Below are positions 36,201-44,357 of a stretch of 64,000 nucleotides of DNA, one piece after another (position 1 is the first letter of the stretch; the number at the start of each line of letters is the position of its first letter). The notes under the pieces were generated by a model. That model was not told where the DNA came from and did not search any database. It was given only the letters and a program-made list of their open reading frames with translations. This DNA is from Candidatus Saccharimonadota bacterium (GTDB lineage Bacteria > Patescibacteriota > Saccharimonadia > Saccharimonadales > Saccharimonadaceae): NCBI GenBank assembly GCA_026395405.1, contig JAPLYU010000003.1:89401-153400 (forward strand), read 5' to 3'. Position numbers and translations under genes: made by a program.

Positions 36201-36971
36201 TTATCGTTCTATTTCTTGCCCTTTGAAAACCAGTATTGAAACAACGATTGAAATAATGATTACTGAAATAATTACAATTAATGGCCAGAACAGGTCGTTA
36301 TTCCAACCATGCACGACTAAATCTTTGTAATTTGAAAAAATCGTATTTGGTGAATATTTTTTGATTGGCTCAATCAAGCTGAAAATTGTTCCAAACAGTA
36401 TAATAACAACAAATCCGATTCCACCGGCGGCGATTGAGTTTTTAACGACAGTACTAGCAAGTATCGTTACTGCGGCAATCATCAGGATATATAGCAATAC
36501 GTTTCCTGCCATAATCGCAAAGTTCAGAAAATTAAACGACGCAAAAGTAGAAACCGTATATAGATAAAAAATTAACGAACTAGCAGCGAAAATTGCCGTA
36601 ATGCTGATAAAGTAGGCTTTGAATTTTGACAGAATAAATAGCGTTCTTGAAATTGGTTTCGTCAGCAGAATTTCCAACGTTTTTCGGTTCTTTTCGTCCG
36701 ACACCGCCCCAGCAACAACAAATACTAATACCAGCAGTGCAATCTGGCTGGTGCCTTTTACGAATTGGTCCAATGCATCAAAATACGTTGGCGTTGGCAA
36801 TTTTAACGTCATCCCGGGAACAGACACCGATTTTAATAATTCAGGCGTAATCTTGGCCAAAATGGGTGATGATATTGTCACAAACAAAAAGATAATCGAC
36901 AAAATCAAAATCTTTTTTGTCCGCCACTGTTCCAGTAGGTCTTTTCGTATCAAAGTGAATAAAACCATCAC
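36201..36971 (-). CDS. ABC-2 type permease (NosY-like)
   Basis: The 256-residue protein has six spans and the family loop VSDEKNRKTLEILLTKPISRT near residue 88. The N-terminus MFTLIRKDLLEQWRTKK is typical of ABC2_membrane_3/NosY permeases. It overlaps the ATPase gene at 36968 by 4 bases. It also encodes an extracytoplasmic loop (about 38-65). It is the third exporter system in this window; the substrate is unknown. Confidence 0.83.
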   Translation of the reverse strand: MMVLFTLIRKDLLEQWRTKKILILSIIFLFVTISSPILAKITPELLKSVSVPGMTLKLPTPTYFDALDQFVKGTSQIALLVLVFVVAGAVSDEKNRKTLEILLTKPISRTLFILSKFKAYFISITAIFAASSLIFYLYTVSTFASFNFLNFAIMAGNVLLYILMIAAVTILASTVVKNSIAAGGIGFVVIILFGTIFSLIEPIKKYSPNTIFSNYKDLVVHGWNNDLFWPLIVIISVIIISIVVSILVFKGQEIER

Positions 36972-37894
36972 TTCTTGTCCTCCACCAGACTCATAAACAC
37001 ATCTTCAGTTTCCGGCAATGTCAGTCCATATTTTAGAATTCCAATTTTATGTTGGGCTAGAAAGTTCAAAGGAATGTTTTTCTCGACAACATCATTATCA
37101 ATTAACCAAATACGGAGTTTATTGCCACTGTGTTCAACTTTTTTTACCCATTTTTGCTGTTTCAAATCAGTTACGATGGTTTTTGGGTCTGATGTAAATT
37201 CAATTTCAAGAATTGGTGAGGCGTATTGGGCTTTTAAAATCGACAACGGGGCTGATGCCACTAGTTTGCCCTCATTAATGATAACAACGTCGTCACAGAT
37301 CTTGTCAACATCGGACAAAATATGAGTTGAAAAAAGCACGGTACGATTGTTTTTCAGTTTTTCAATGACGCCCAATACCTCTTTTCGTCCAATCGGGTCG
37401 AGTGCAGAAACAGGCTCATCCATAATAATTACTTCGGGATCATTCAATAGAGCCTGAGCGATACCGAGTCGCTGAATCATACCGCCGGAATAAGTCGATA
37501 TCCGTTTATTTTTCGCTGATGTCAAATCAACAAGTTTTAACAAACCATTAATTTTTGTTTTCTTTTCAGCAGCAGAAATTTTAAAAATGTCAGAAATAAA
37601 TCCTAGGTATTCGGCACCACTCATCCATCGGTACATTGACGGAAGTTCAGGCAAATAACCAATTTTAGTGTTAGCAGCTGATTTGCCAAAAACGACCTGC
37701 GTCTGCGCTATTTCCATTTTACCGTTTGTTGGTTTAGAGAGCCCGACCAACATCCGAAGAGTCGTTGTCTTGCCGGCACCATTAGGTCCTAAAAAACCGA
37801 CAACATGGTTATTTTCGACTTCGAACGACAAATTATTAACCGCATGGAAAGTTCCATACTTTTTAGATAAGTTCTTTACCGAAATCGCCGACAT
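36968..37894 (-). CDS. ABC transporter ATP-binding protein (CcmA/NosF-like)
   Basis: A 308-residue ATPase with Walker A GPNGAGKTT, Q-loop YLPELPSMYRWM, signature YSGGMIQRLGIAQ, Walker B VIIMDEPVSALDP and H-loop STHILSD, plus a C-terminal domain of about 90 residues. It is coupled to the 36201 permease by a 4-base overlap. Its ATG abuts the stop of the small PLDc_N-like gene at 37894, so these genes and the DUF998-like gene form one operon. Confidence 0.92.
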   Translation of the reverse strand: MSAISVKNLSKKYGTFHAVNNLSFEVENNHVVGFLGPNGAGKTTTLRMLVGLSKPTNGKMEIAQTQVVFGKSAANTKIGYLPELPSMYRWMSGAEYLGFISDIFKISAAEKKTKINGLLKLVDLTSAKNKRISTYSGGMIQRLGIAQALLNDPEVIIMDEPVSALDPIGRKEVLGVIEKLKNNRTVLFSTHILSDVDKICDDVVIINEGKLVASAPLSILKAQYASPILEIEFTSDPKTIVTDLKQQKWVKKVEHSGNKLRIWLIDNDVVEKNIPLNFLAQHKIGILKYGLTLPETEDVFMSLVEDKK

Positions 37895-38097
37895 TATTCC
37901 TCGCTACGTCCAAAGATGAAATACAGCGCTGCACCGATAATCTCGCCCAGCACAATGATGATTGCCCAAATTGCAGTTGAAAGGTTTTTTGTCTTTCCCT
38001 TTTTAATCTTGAAAAGGTCTATGAGCGCATAAATTTGAAAAGCTAATTGAATTATTACTAACGGCCAAATTATTTTTATTAAATCCATGGCGTTCAT
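37894..38097 (-). CDS. PLDc_N-like two-span membrane protein
   Basis: A 67-residue protein with two membrane spans joined by a short basic loop (KIKKGKTKN). The pattern WPLVIIQLAFQIYALIDLF, then AIWAIIIVLGEIIGAALYFIFGR, is the phospholipase D-nuclease N-terminal (PLDc_N) signature often found as a stand-alone small protein next to ABC exporters. It overlaps the preceding DUF998-like gene by 4 bases and touches the ATPase start. The function of this domain is not known. Confidence 0.85.
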   Translation of the reverse strand: MNAMDLIKIIWPLVIIQLAFQIYALIDLFKIKKGKTKNLSTAIWAIIIVLGEIIGAALYFIFGRSEE

Positions 38098-38708
38098 TTG
38101 ATTGTCCCCTTTTCTTGTTTACTAATTATATATGAAGCCAAAAACAGCCAAACGATGAATGACCCGATAGTTATTCTTTCAGACAGTCCAAAGAATTGTG
38201 GCAAAGCAGTTGGTGCTATGGCGGTAAATGGTCCACTGGCCAAAACAACTACGCCAAGCACTAGCGATATTCTGCTGAGGTTTTTATATTCATTGTTTTT
38301 CCAAAAACCAATCGCGCATAGAAACATAGCTTCCAGCGTAGATAGCGCAGCTACACCGGCGAAAATAAGATGAATCAAACCGTGGGTGGTTAGGGGCGTC
38401 CCTAGTATGTCTTGTGGGAAAATTAGCATAACAATACCTGAAAAAGCAACTAGAAAAAGGAATGCAGCTGAAAGTTTTATAAACTTTCTGTTGCCCCAAC
38501 GATAATAACCAATACTAAACGCTATTAGAAGAAGGTTGTAGGCCCAAAATAGTGGTTGCATGATAATCTGATTCGGTGAAGTTGCCATAGTAAGTGCACT
38601 GATTGCATGAGCGAGATGACTATACCCAGGCCAAATCAACCCGCCCAAAATAACAGCGAAAATATAGATGACAGCACTTGCAATCCCAAAATAATAAAAT
38701 TTCTTCAT
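38094..38708 (-). CDS. DUF998-like integral membrane protein
   Basis: The 204-residue protein has six membrane spans and the family features GGLIWPGYSHLAHAISALT, YNLLLIAFSIGYYRWG, PQDILGTPLTTHGLIHLIFAG. The ATG at 38708 was chosen because TATAAT lies upstream at about 38738 and the longer open frame runs into repeat R. It leads the operon DUF998-PLDc_N-ATPase-permease. The role is unknown; such proteins frequently accompany exporters. Confidence 0.78.
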   Translation of the reverse strand: MKKFYYFGIASAVIYIFAVILGGLIWPGYSHLAHAISALTMATSPNQIIMQPLFWAYNLLLIAFSIGYYRWGNRKFIKLSAAFLFLVAFSGIVMLIFPQDILGTPLTTHGLIHLIFAGVAALSTLEAMFLCAIGFWKNNEYKNLSRISLVLGVVVLASGPFTAIAPTALPQFFGLSERITIGSFIVWLFLASYIISKQEKGTIK

Positions 38709-38808
38709 ATTAATTTTCCAATCCCCCGTCAAACAAATTATATCAAATTTTAGTCGGCAAAACCCAATAACCAAGAAATCGAAAGCAAAGGACTTTATTA
38801 GTTCAGTA

Positions 38809-38858
38809 CGTTGTATATTTGTCATCAGTCTAAGGTGTGAAAAAGGACGGACCTTTTT
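38809..38858 (-). repeat. Dispersed palindromic repeat R, copy 3
   Basis: Minus-strand order is AAAAAGG-TCCGT-CCTTTTT, CACACCTTAGACTGATG, then TATACAACGTAC. It lies between the divergent DUF998-like gene and the tRNA-Ser(GCT) region. Confidence 0.85.
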
Positions 38859-38917
38859 GGGACAGCAATGCCTAGTCTCTACACCCCTGAATATGCTACA
38901 ATAATCGGGAAGCGCGA

Positions 38918-39020
38918 GGAGGAGTACCCAAGTGGTTGCTGCGTGAAACGTAAATTAATGGACGGCACCGTCCCCTAAATCTTACGCTTCACACAAGAGC
39001 TACGTGGAATGCGTGGTTTT
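38918..39020 (+). pseudogene. Degenerate tRNA-Ser 5' half upstream of the real tRNA
   Basis: The first 21 bases of tRNA-Ser(GCT) recur exactly at 38918-38938, followed by traces of its anticodon arm (GGACGG and CTAAATC) interrupted by a hairpin GTGAA-CGTAA/TTACG-TTCAC. No T-arm is recognisable. TACAAT at 38897 would start transcription just before it, so it should be transcribed with the tRNA. Confidence 0.6.
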
Positions 39021-39028
39021 GAACATAC

Positions 39029-39121
39029 GGAGGAGTACCCAAGTGGTTGAAGGGGACGGTTTGCTAAATCGTTAGTCTGGGGAGACCTGGAGCGGGAGTT
39101 CGAATCTCCCCTCCTCCGCCA
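39029..39121 (+). tRNA. tRNA-Ser(GCT)
   Basis: 93 bases with encoded CCA. Acceptor GGAGGAG/CTCCTCC, anticodon stem ACGGT/ATCGT, loop TTGCTAA, anticodon GCT (codons AGC/AGU), and a long variable arm as expected for Ser. The promoter TACAAT is at 38897-38902. Confidence 0.94.
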
Positions 39122-39310
39122 AATTAAAAATATGACCCAAAGTGGTCGTATTTTTAATTTGACTGAGTGGCGATGATTTGAACTCCCGTGTTTTGTCGTA
39201 GACAAAACCAGCGCGGAGTTCGGTGTAGAGATTGAGGCGAAAAAGTGTTTACATTTTTTCGTAAAAGAGCGGAGAAGCGAAATTTATCGAGCGCTATCTC
39301 CCCCCCTCCT
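39122..39310 (+). other. tRNA-3'-half mimic element downstream of tRNA-Ser(GCT)
   Basis: An AT-rich terminator-like hairpin (AAATTAAAAATA/TATTTTTAATTT around TGACC/GGTCG) is followed by an antisense T-arm copy TGGCGATGATTTGAACTCCC (39168-39187) and, about 110 bases on, a degenerate sense-like end ATCTCCCCCCCTCC. The inner part has GTTTTGTC/GACAAAAC and an AAAAGTG/TTTTTTCG hairpin. No coding sense is seen. Confidence 0.5.
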
Positions 39311-39322
39311 TCATCTCTTTAC

Positions 39323-40453
39323 CTACCAATCAACATCAGCGTTGTAATTGGCTGTTACCTGAGCGGCGGTTAAACCAAATTGATAGTATCTAGCTACATA
39401 GAGGCTGCCACCAAGGTAACGATTATCGGCACTGAAAATCTGCATTGGCTCTGTGCGGTTAAGGTCGGGCGTAGTTGATGGCGTAGTGCTTGTTGAAAAC
39501 GAGCCGTCCACATACAATTTGTAAACACCTGCGGCGCGCGTGACAACTATGTGATGCTTGCCAACAGATAGTGCTGGCGTACTTAAGACTGCTCCACCAG
39601 TCCAAGTTCCTGCGCTTAGGTCATCTTGATAGTAAAACGTGTTAAGGCTGGCTGCCGCCCCCACAAGTCCCCAGCATCCTTGTAGAGCGACTGTTGACCA
39701 GCCTTTCGTGAACAAACCTGGCCATGCGATAGCCTCGGTAAACGGTGTCGCAAGCCATACTTCCATTGTAAAATCGCCCGTTCCGGGTCGAAGATCCGTA
39801 TTATCTGCAATGCTCACATAATCATTAACTCCGTCAAATGCAAGTTTGTAAGGATCGCCCGATGTGCCGCTTCCACTCCAAGGTGAACCGGTAAAATTCG
39901 ATAGCGTACCTATATTGCTAGTCCCACTAGTATCTGCCCAGGTCGTGGTCAGCGGGGCATTAATTCCTTGGCTAGCACCACCATTTGCTTTGGCAGCGTG
40001 TAGTTCGACTGTTGCGCCAGGCGTCACACCAGGCTGCATTGATGTCGAAACTAGGGCCGGTGAAGTATCGCCAGTTATTTTATATGTTAAATTATTGTTA
40101 TTTTCGATTAAAAGAAATGTTTTGGGATTAGATGAGTTATTTGCCGAATAACCGACAAAGTTATTCCCAGAGCTGAATTTTAGGCATAAGTTGGTAGCGG
40201 CAGGCGTTGGGCAATCCGTAATACTGCCGGGGAAGATGCCGTTATTAATCTGTGACAATTTGATTTGTTTGGAAGCGTAATTCAGATCCGATTGCATTGA
40301 GGCGACAGCCGCCTTTTGGCTGACCCCAGAGTAGGCAACGATAGAAATCGTTACTAAGATACCGATGACGACAATTACTACTAGAAGTTCGACAATTGTG
40401 AAACCACGCGATGATTCACGCGTTAAATTAAATCGCCAAATAGGCATATTCAT
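39323..40453 (-). CDS. Type IV pilin-like protein with LamG-like domain (first copy)
   Basis: A 376-residue protein with a class III pilin signal: RESSRGFTIVELLVVIVVIG, cleaved before Phe with Glu at +5. The N-terminal alpha helix is followed by a pilin-like segment with a Cys pair (DCPTPAATNLC), then a C-terminal concanavalin/LamG-like jelly roll (FTMEVWLATPF, GKHHIVVTRAAGVYKLYVDG). The ATG at 40453 follows TATACT; the longer open frame runs back into the next gene. It likely makes an adhesive pilus subunit. It is paralogous to 40503. Confidence 0.85.
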   Translation of the reverse strand: MNMPIWRFNLTRESSRGFTIVELLVVIVVIGILVTISIVAYSGVSQKAAVASMQSDLNYASKQIKLSQINNGIFPGSITDCPTPAATNLCLKFSSGNNFVGYSANNSSNPKTFLLIENNNNLTYKITGDTSPALVSTSMQPGVTPGATVELHAAKANGGASQGINAPLTTTWADTSGTSNIGTLSNFTGSPWSGSGTSGDPYKLAFDGVNDYVSIADNTDLRPGTGDFTMEVWLATPFTEAIAWPGLFTKGWSTVALQGCWGLVGAAASLNTFYYQDDLSAGTWTGGAVLSTPALSVGKHHIVVTRAAGVYKLYVDGSFSTSTTPSTTPDLNRTEPMQIFSADNRYLGGSLYVARYYQFGLTAAQVTANYNADVDW

Positions 40454-40502
40454 GGCTAAAGTATAAGCGAGATGAATATGAGTTGCAAACGATAAATCTT
40501 CT

Positions 40503-41582
40503 TTACCAATCAGCACCGGCGGCGTAGTTGGCTGAAACCTGGGTTGCGGACAGCGGCCAACCGTAAAGCCTTGCGACCGAGATGTTGCCAATCCATCCAT
40601 TAGTAGCAAGTCCTATACTTGCTCCAGGATCATTAGTAACAAAACCTACCAATGAACTTGTACCTACAAGTCCATTGTCAACATAAAGCTTGAGTTCGGT
40701 GGTACTTACGGTCATAACGATGTGGTGAAGCGCTCCGTTCGCAAGGTCCCCAGGGGTTGCGACTAGTGAATACCCAGGTCCACCAGTTCCCCAAAGAAGT
40801 GCATACATCGTTCCGTCTCCGTTCCAATCAGAAAGACCCCCTGAACTAAAACTTGTGAGCCAGCGCGTGTACGCTGGGCTTCGTATAGTCTGGCGGTCCC
40901 AAACTTCTAATGTAAAATTTGATTTATTAATCGGTGTGTTTGTGGTGTAAACATAGTCATCTCCACCTGTAAATGCCAGCGCGTATGGGTTTACCGCGGT
41001 CCCTGTCCCTATCCACGGTGAACCCGTAAGTCCAAGTGCTATCCCGTTATAGTTATTACCGCTAGTATCTGCCCATGTCGTAGTAATCGGACTATTAATG
41101 CCGGGGCCTGCTCCACTATTGGCCTTGGCGGCGTGTAGTTCAACTGTTGCCCCTGGCGTTACCCCAGGTTGCGTAGGTGGGTTTAGCTGGGCCAATTGGT
41201 TACTATCAGTAATTTTATAATAAATACTACCGTTGCCAGCAATTAACAAGTAGGTTTGTGGACTAGATGTATTATCGGCTGCATAGCCAATATAGCTGTT
41301 TCCGGAGCTTAATTTTACGCAGAGATTACTAGGGGCTGGGTTTGGACAGTCAGTCAGACTGTTTGGGTAGGCACTGTTCTCGATTTGGAACATTTTTATC
41401 CGCTTTGCAGCAGTGCTAAGATCAGACTTTAACGAGGCGGAGACTGCTCTTTGACTTACTCCCATATAAGCGACGAATGAAATAGCAGCGATTACGCCAA
41501 TAACAACGATAACTACGAGGAGTTCTATAATTGTGAATGCAGAGTCAGTGCGTCGTTTTATAGGTTTCATATACAAACTCAT
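40503..41582 (-). CDS. Type IV pilin-like protein with LamG-like domain (second copy)
   Basis: A 359-residue paralog of the 39323 product. The prepilin signal is DSAFTIIELLVVIVVIGVI, followed by a Cys pair (DCPNPAPSNLC), the PTQPGVTPGATVELHAAKAN linker shared with the paralog, and a LamG-like C-terminal domain (FTLEVWDRQ, LHHIVMTVSTTELKLYVDNG). The start overlaps the 41579 stop by 4 bases, so it is translated from the same mRNA. LamG domains bind sugars or proteins, suggesting host or surface adhesion. Confidence 0.87.
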   Translation of the reverse strand: MSLYMKPIKRRTDSAFTIIELLVVIVVIGVIAAISFVAYMGVSQRAVSASLKSDLSTAAKRIKMFQIENSAYPNSLTDCPNPAPSNLCVKLSSGNSYIGYAADNTSSPQTYLLIAGNGSIYYKITDSNQLAQLNPPTQPGVTPGATVELHAAKANSGAGPGINSPITTTWADTSGNNYNGIALGLTGSPWIGTGTAVNPYALAFTGGDDYVYTTNTPINKSNFTLEVWDRQTIRSPAYTRWLTSFSSGGLSDWNGDGTMYALLWGTGGPGYSLVATPGDLANGALHHIVMTVSTTELKLYVDNGLVGTSSLVGFVTNDPGASIGLATNGWIGNISVARLYGWPLSATQVSANYAAGADW

Positions 41583-42550
41583 TTAACCCATGCGGTAACC
41601 TGAATTTGACCCGAATCCGTACCGTCCGAACACTGGGAATTAAACTTAATCTCACCATTTGCAGCTTTCGGTCCTTCTAATTTCCATAACAATTTTAAAC
41701 CAGTCATATCTATTGAAGTTCCATTTGCGAATATTCCATCACTCCACGTGCACATACCCCAGTTAACCCAACTGAATCCATCCCAATACGCCTGCGAAAT
41801 TGTAGCTCCTACAAGACTAGCGCACTCAACAATGGACGTTGTCCTTGTAAGAAGGACTTTAATGTTTGTGTGAGATACGGATATATTATTTATCGTGAAT
41901 GCACAACCTGGACTGCCACAGCCCCCTGGAATATTATTTGTTATTAAGATGTCAGAGCCATTAAATGCTGTTGTTGCTGTGGCAATATTATTATTCAGCT
42001 TTGTCCAGCCACCGTTTGTCATGTCACAATAAGCCGAATATGCTGTTGCGGCAGGTTTAATCAAGTAATACCCGTCCCCAGTTGAATCACCTGCGTTTAA
42101 AATAGCCAAGCACGACGTATTTGTAAGACTGCTAAGTAAAGGTTTGTTACTTTCTGTAATGCGATAGCTTAACTTACCGTCACTACTTATGGCGTTTAAA
42201 AAAAATGTATAAGGGCTTGTCGTATTATTAGCCTGATAGTAATTAAACGTATTGCCATTAGTTACTCTTAAGCACTTATTCGTATCAGAATCCGGACTGG
42301 CACTACAGTCTGTCGAAATTGTAGTTGGATATTTATCATTATGAGCTTGAAATAGCTTTAGGGCAGTTGATGCATCAGCCAAATCGGATTGGAGTGATGC
42401 GGTTTTAGCTTTTTGGGTGAATCCGGTATATGCGAAAATCAATATTGCAGACAGAACTCCAATTATAAAAATAACCAATACAAGCTCAACCAAAGTAAAA
42501 CCGCTCGAGAAACGATATTTACGCTTGGAACATCCAAGAGGTAAATTCAT
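41579..42550 (-). CDS. Type IV pilin-like protein with fibrinogen-like domain
   Basis: The 323-residue protein has a prepilin signal (RFSSGFTLVELVLVIFIIGV), a pilin stalk with a Cys pair, and a C-terminal region from about residue 165 with GDGYYLIKPAATAYSAYCDM and TNGGWTKL, the pattern of a fibrinogen C-like/COLFI start. Several Cys follow. It leads a three-gene pilin operon with two LamG-type pilins, so the tip or minor pilins may carry different binding domains. Assembly genes (pilB, pilC, pilD) are not in the window. Confidence 0.83.
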   Translation of the reverse strand: MNLPLGCSKRKYRFSSGFTLVELVLVIFIIGVLSAILIFAYTGFTQKAKTASLQSDLADASTALKLFQAHNDKYPTTISTDCSASPDSDTNKCLRVTNGNTFNYYQANNTTSPYTFFLNAISSDGKLSYRITESNKPLLSSLTNTSCLAILNAGDSTGDGYYLIKPAATAYSAYCDMTNGGWTKLNNNIATATTAFNGSDILITNNIPGGCGSPGCAFTINNISVSHTNIKVLLTRTTSIVECASLVGATISQAYWDGFSWVNWGMCTWSDGIFANGTSIDMTGLKLLWKLEGPKAANGEIKFNSQCSDGTDSGQIQVTAWVK

Positions 42551-42611
42551 GAGTTAAGTATAAGCCAGATGGTTTTGTATCGCAAGAAAACATCACCCAT
42601 TCCCCTCATGC

Positions 42612-42617
42612 TATAAT
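42612..42617 (+). promoter_or_regulatory. -10 box of the 42624 gene, leaderless
   Basis: TATAAT ends 6 bases before the ATG at 42624, with no SD. Confidence 0.55.
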
Positions 42618-42623
42618 TAATTC

Positions 42624-43226
42624 ATGCAACCCGACCAACAGGAAAACACCCCTCAATCAGACGAACCAACCGAAATGTATGCTCCAACTGTAACCGAAAA
42701 TGACGCAGAGTCAGCCCCACAGCAGCCTGCTGTTCAGGAAAAAGTGCCTCAAAAACCAGCAGACACCGAACCGGTTCATTGGAGTGCTAATGAAACAATT
42801 GACGCAGAAAAGGGTGGATTATGGTTTATTGCTTTAATTGTTGTTGCATTGGCCCTTATCGCCGGTGACATTTTCCTACTAAAAGACTTTACTTTTTCAA
42901 TCCTGGTAGTTGTTATGGTCGCAGTTATCGTCCTTTATTCGCGTCGACCGGCGCGGATGATTGACTACACTTTAAGTGGAGAACAAGGACTATACATTGG
43001 TGAAAAACTTTATCATTTCAGCGAGTTCAAGGCTTTTGGGTTAATTCGCGACCAGGGCCAACACTCGATACTGCTAATTCCTGTAAAAAGGTTCGCAACT
43101 GGCGTATCTGTCTATTTCCCAGAGGAATCCGGTGAAAAAATCGTAGACATTTTAGGCGCCAGATTGCCGATGCAAGAATTAAAACTAGACATGATTGACG
43201 TAATTGTCCGCAAATTACGGCTTTAA
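42624..43226 (+). CDS. Hypothetical membrane protein with two central spans
   Basis: The 200-residue protein has a disordered Gln/Pro/Glu-rich N-terminus (1-55), two adjacent spans (about 68-87 and 90-110) with a short turn, and a C-terminal soluble domain (about 118-200) containing GEQGLYIGEKLYHFSEFKAFGL. This is an EbsA/PH-like layout, as in small bacterial membrane proteins of unknown function. The start is leaderless. It precedes the tRNA-Arg region. Confidence 0.6.
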   Translation: MQPDQQENTPQSDEPTEMYAPTVTENDAESAPQQPAVQEKVPQKPADTEPVHWSANETIDAEKGGLWFIALIVVALALIAGDIFLLKDFTFSILVVVMVAVIVLYSRRPARMIDYTLSGEQGLYIGEKLYHFSEFKAFGLIRDQGQHSILLIPVKRFATGVSVYFPEESGEKIVDILGARLPMQELKLDMIDVIVRKLRL

Positions 43227-43283
43227 CTAAAAACCACCTTTCTATCACCTGTCGCCAGATTGTGTTACAATATTTTATGTTCG

Positions 43284-43297
43284 TCGCAATATTGTGA
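43284..43297. promoter_or_regulatory. Palindrome TCGCAATATTGTGA, copy 1
   Basis: Lies in the region between the predicted tRNA-Arg promoter (TACAAT near 43266) and the tRNA. An identical 14-mer occurs at 44611-44624, so the two copies bracket tRNA-Arg and unit U3. It could be an operator or an attachment-like site. Confidence 0.5.
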
Positions 43298-43360
43298 CAG
43301 AAAGCACCTTCTAGTTACATGAAGTGTAGGGCTGCGCGTTTACGTGTGGCCCTATGTTTT

Positions 43361-43437
43361 GCACCCGTAGCTCAGCTGGATAGAGCGTCGGCTTGCGGAG
43401 CCGAAGGTCGTAGGTTCAAATCCTGTCGGGTGTACCA
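43361..43437 (+). tRNA. tRNA-Arg(GCG)
   Basis: 77 bases with encoded CCA. D arm GCTC/GAGC, anticodon stem TCGGC/GCCGA, loop TTGCGGA, anticodon GCG, T arm GTAGG/CCTGT. Bacteria usually read CGN with an inosine-modified ACG anticodon; GCG is uncommon. Confidence 0.93.
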
Positions 43438-43632
43438 ATAAAAAATACTCATCATAGATGGGTGTTTTTTATTGGTAAATTCGTTATGAATTTGAACGCT
43501 GTCGACCTTCGGAAAAGGTCGGAGGTGAGACTCGCAAGTCTGCGGGTCGCAAGGAAACCTTCCGATGGCAACTGGTTTGCCAATCGCGAAGTTTCGGGGT
43601 CGCGGAACGCGACCAAATCCTGTCGGGTGTTG
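43438..43632 (+). other. tRNA-3'-half mimic element downstream of tRNA-Arg
   Basis: A terminator hairpin (ACCAATAAAAAA/TTTTTTATTGGT) includes the tRNA CCA. An antisense-like T-arm segment ending TGAATTTGAAC lies at 43472-43497, then hairpins AGACT/AGTCT and GGTCGCG/CGCGACC, then an exact 17-base copy of the tRNA 3' half (43614-43630, same as 43417-43433). A short ORF here overlaps these structures and is not credible. Confidence 0.6.
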
Positions 43633-43640
43633 CTTATTCT

Positions 43641-43739
43641 TTGACAACCATCATATTTATGATAATATAACTTTCACTGGTCTTAGGACCCTAACCTGAC
43701 TACGTAGGTATCGTAGTAGCCCTTTTCAGGAAAGGAGTT
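43641..43739 (+). promoter_or_regulatory. Promoter and leader of unit U3
   Basis: TTGACA (43641), 16 bases, TAATAT (43663), then leader hairpin ACTACG/CGTAGT (43699-43717) and SD AAAGGAG. The stretch GAAAGGAGTT (43730-43739) is exactly complementary to the 3' UTR at 44579-44588. Confidence 0.7.
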
Positions 43740-43742
43740 AGC

Positions 43743-44192
43743 ATGCCGTTTGTGCAAGCATTCATAGCTTGTGATGCAGGCACCTGGAGAAAACCGGTTT
43801 TCAAGGGGCCGAAAGACCTTGAAGACCGACTTCTCATCGCCAACAACGAGATCGTCCCCGCTGCGCTCAACAGCCCCATGGGGCCGCTGACACCGGAGAG
43901 CATCGAGTTTGTTCCGATCTACGTGCTGCGTCGCGGCCTGAACGTCGACGTGGTCATCAAGATCGAGGCGGGTTTCTACGAGGACCGCAATGCGAACATC
44001 GCCAAGCGGTCGAAGAGCATCGAAGCAAGCCTGAGGATGCTCTTGCCCGACACGTCATTCGCCGTCATGACGGAATTGAAGGAGTTTGTGTGGAACTCAC
44101 AGACCCCTGACCCTTCGTTCGACGGAGACATGTCGATGCAAGCAGCGTTCCAACGCGCGGCCAACCAGCTCTTGGCACCGTTCATGCGCTGA
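43743..44192 (+). CDS. Unit U3 gene 1: GC-rich 149-residue protein
   Basis: First gene of a GC-rich three-gene unit. Soluble, no signal, with one Cys near the N-terminus (FIACDAGTW). The middle has strand-rich sequence VPIYVLRRGLNVDVVIKIEAGFY, and the C-terminus has SFDGDMSMQAAFQRAANQLLAPF, which could match the F-x2-M-type end of other unit proteins only weakly. SD AGGAAAGGAG is strong and lies 6-7 bases before the ATG. No known family. Confidence 0.65.
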   Translation: MPFVQAFIACDAGTWRKPVFKGPKDLEDRLLIANNEIVPAALNSPMGPLTPESIEFVPIYVLRRGLNVDVVIKIEAGFYEDRNANIAKRSKSIEASLRMLLPDTSFAVMTELKEFVWNSQTPDPSFDGDMSMQAAFQRAANQLLAPFMR

Positions 44193-44221
44193 AGCGGAAC
44201 AGTCCACGAGGAAGGTGAAGC

Positions 44222-44341
44222 ATGAAGTTCGTTCTGAAGGCCGCCGTCGCCCTGGCTGCAGTCGCAGCTGGCGCTGGTATGTGCCGCATTCTCTACCGAG
44301 CTGCCGAAGTCATCGGCAACTACGATCCGGAAGAGTACTGA
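44222..44341 (+). CDS. Unit U3 gene 2: 39-residue small membrane protein
   Basis: A short ORF preceded by GAGGAAGGTGAAGC. The N-terminus MKFVLKAAVALAAVAAGAG is a signal-peptide-like or single-span segment, with one Cys at residue 20 and an acidic tail NYDPEEY. G/C-biased third positions match its neighbours. It starts 30 bases after gene 1. Too short for family assignment; lipoprotein-like processing at the Cys is possible but no lipobox is clear. Confidence 0.55.
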   Translation: MKFVLKAAVALAAVAAGAGMCRILYRAAEVIGNYDPEEY

Positions 44342-44357
44342 CCAAGGAGGTCACAGC

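Noticed and set aside
43462..43644. ORF downstream of tRNA-Arg
   Set aside because: It consists of hairpins and tRNA copies, with no SD or codon bias.
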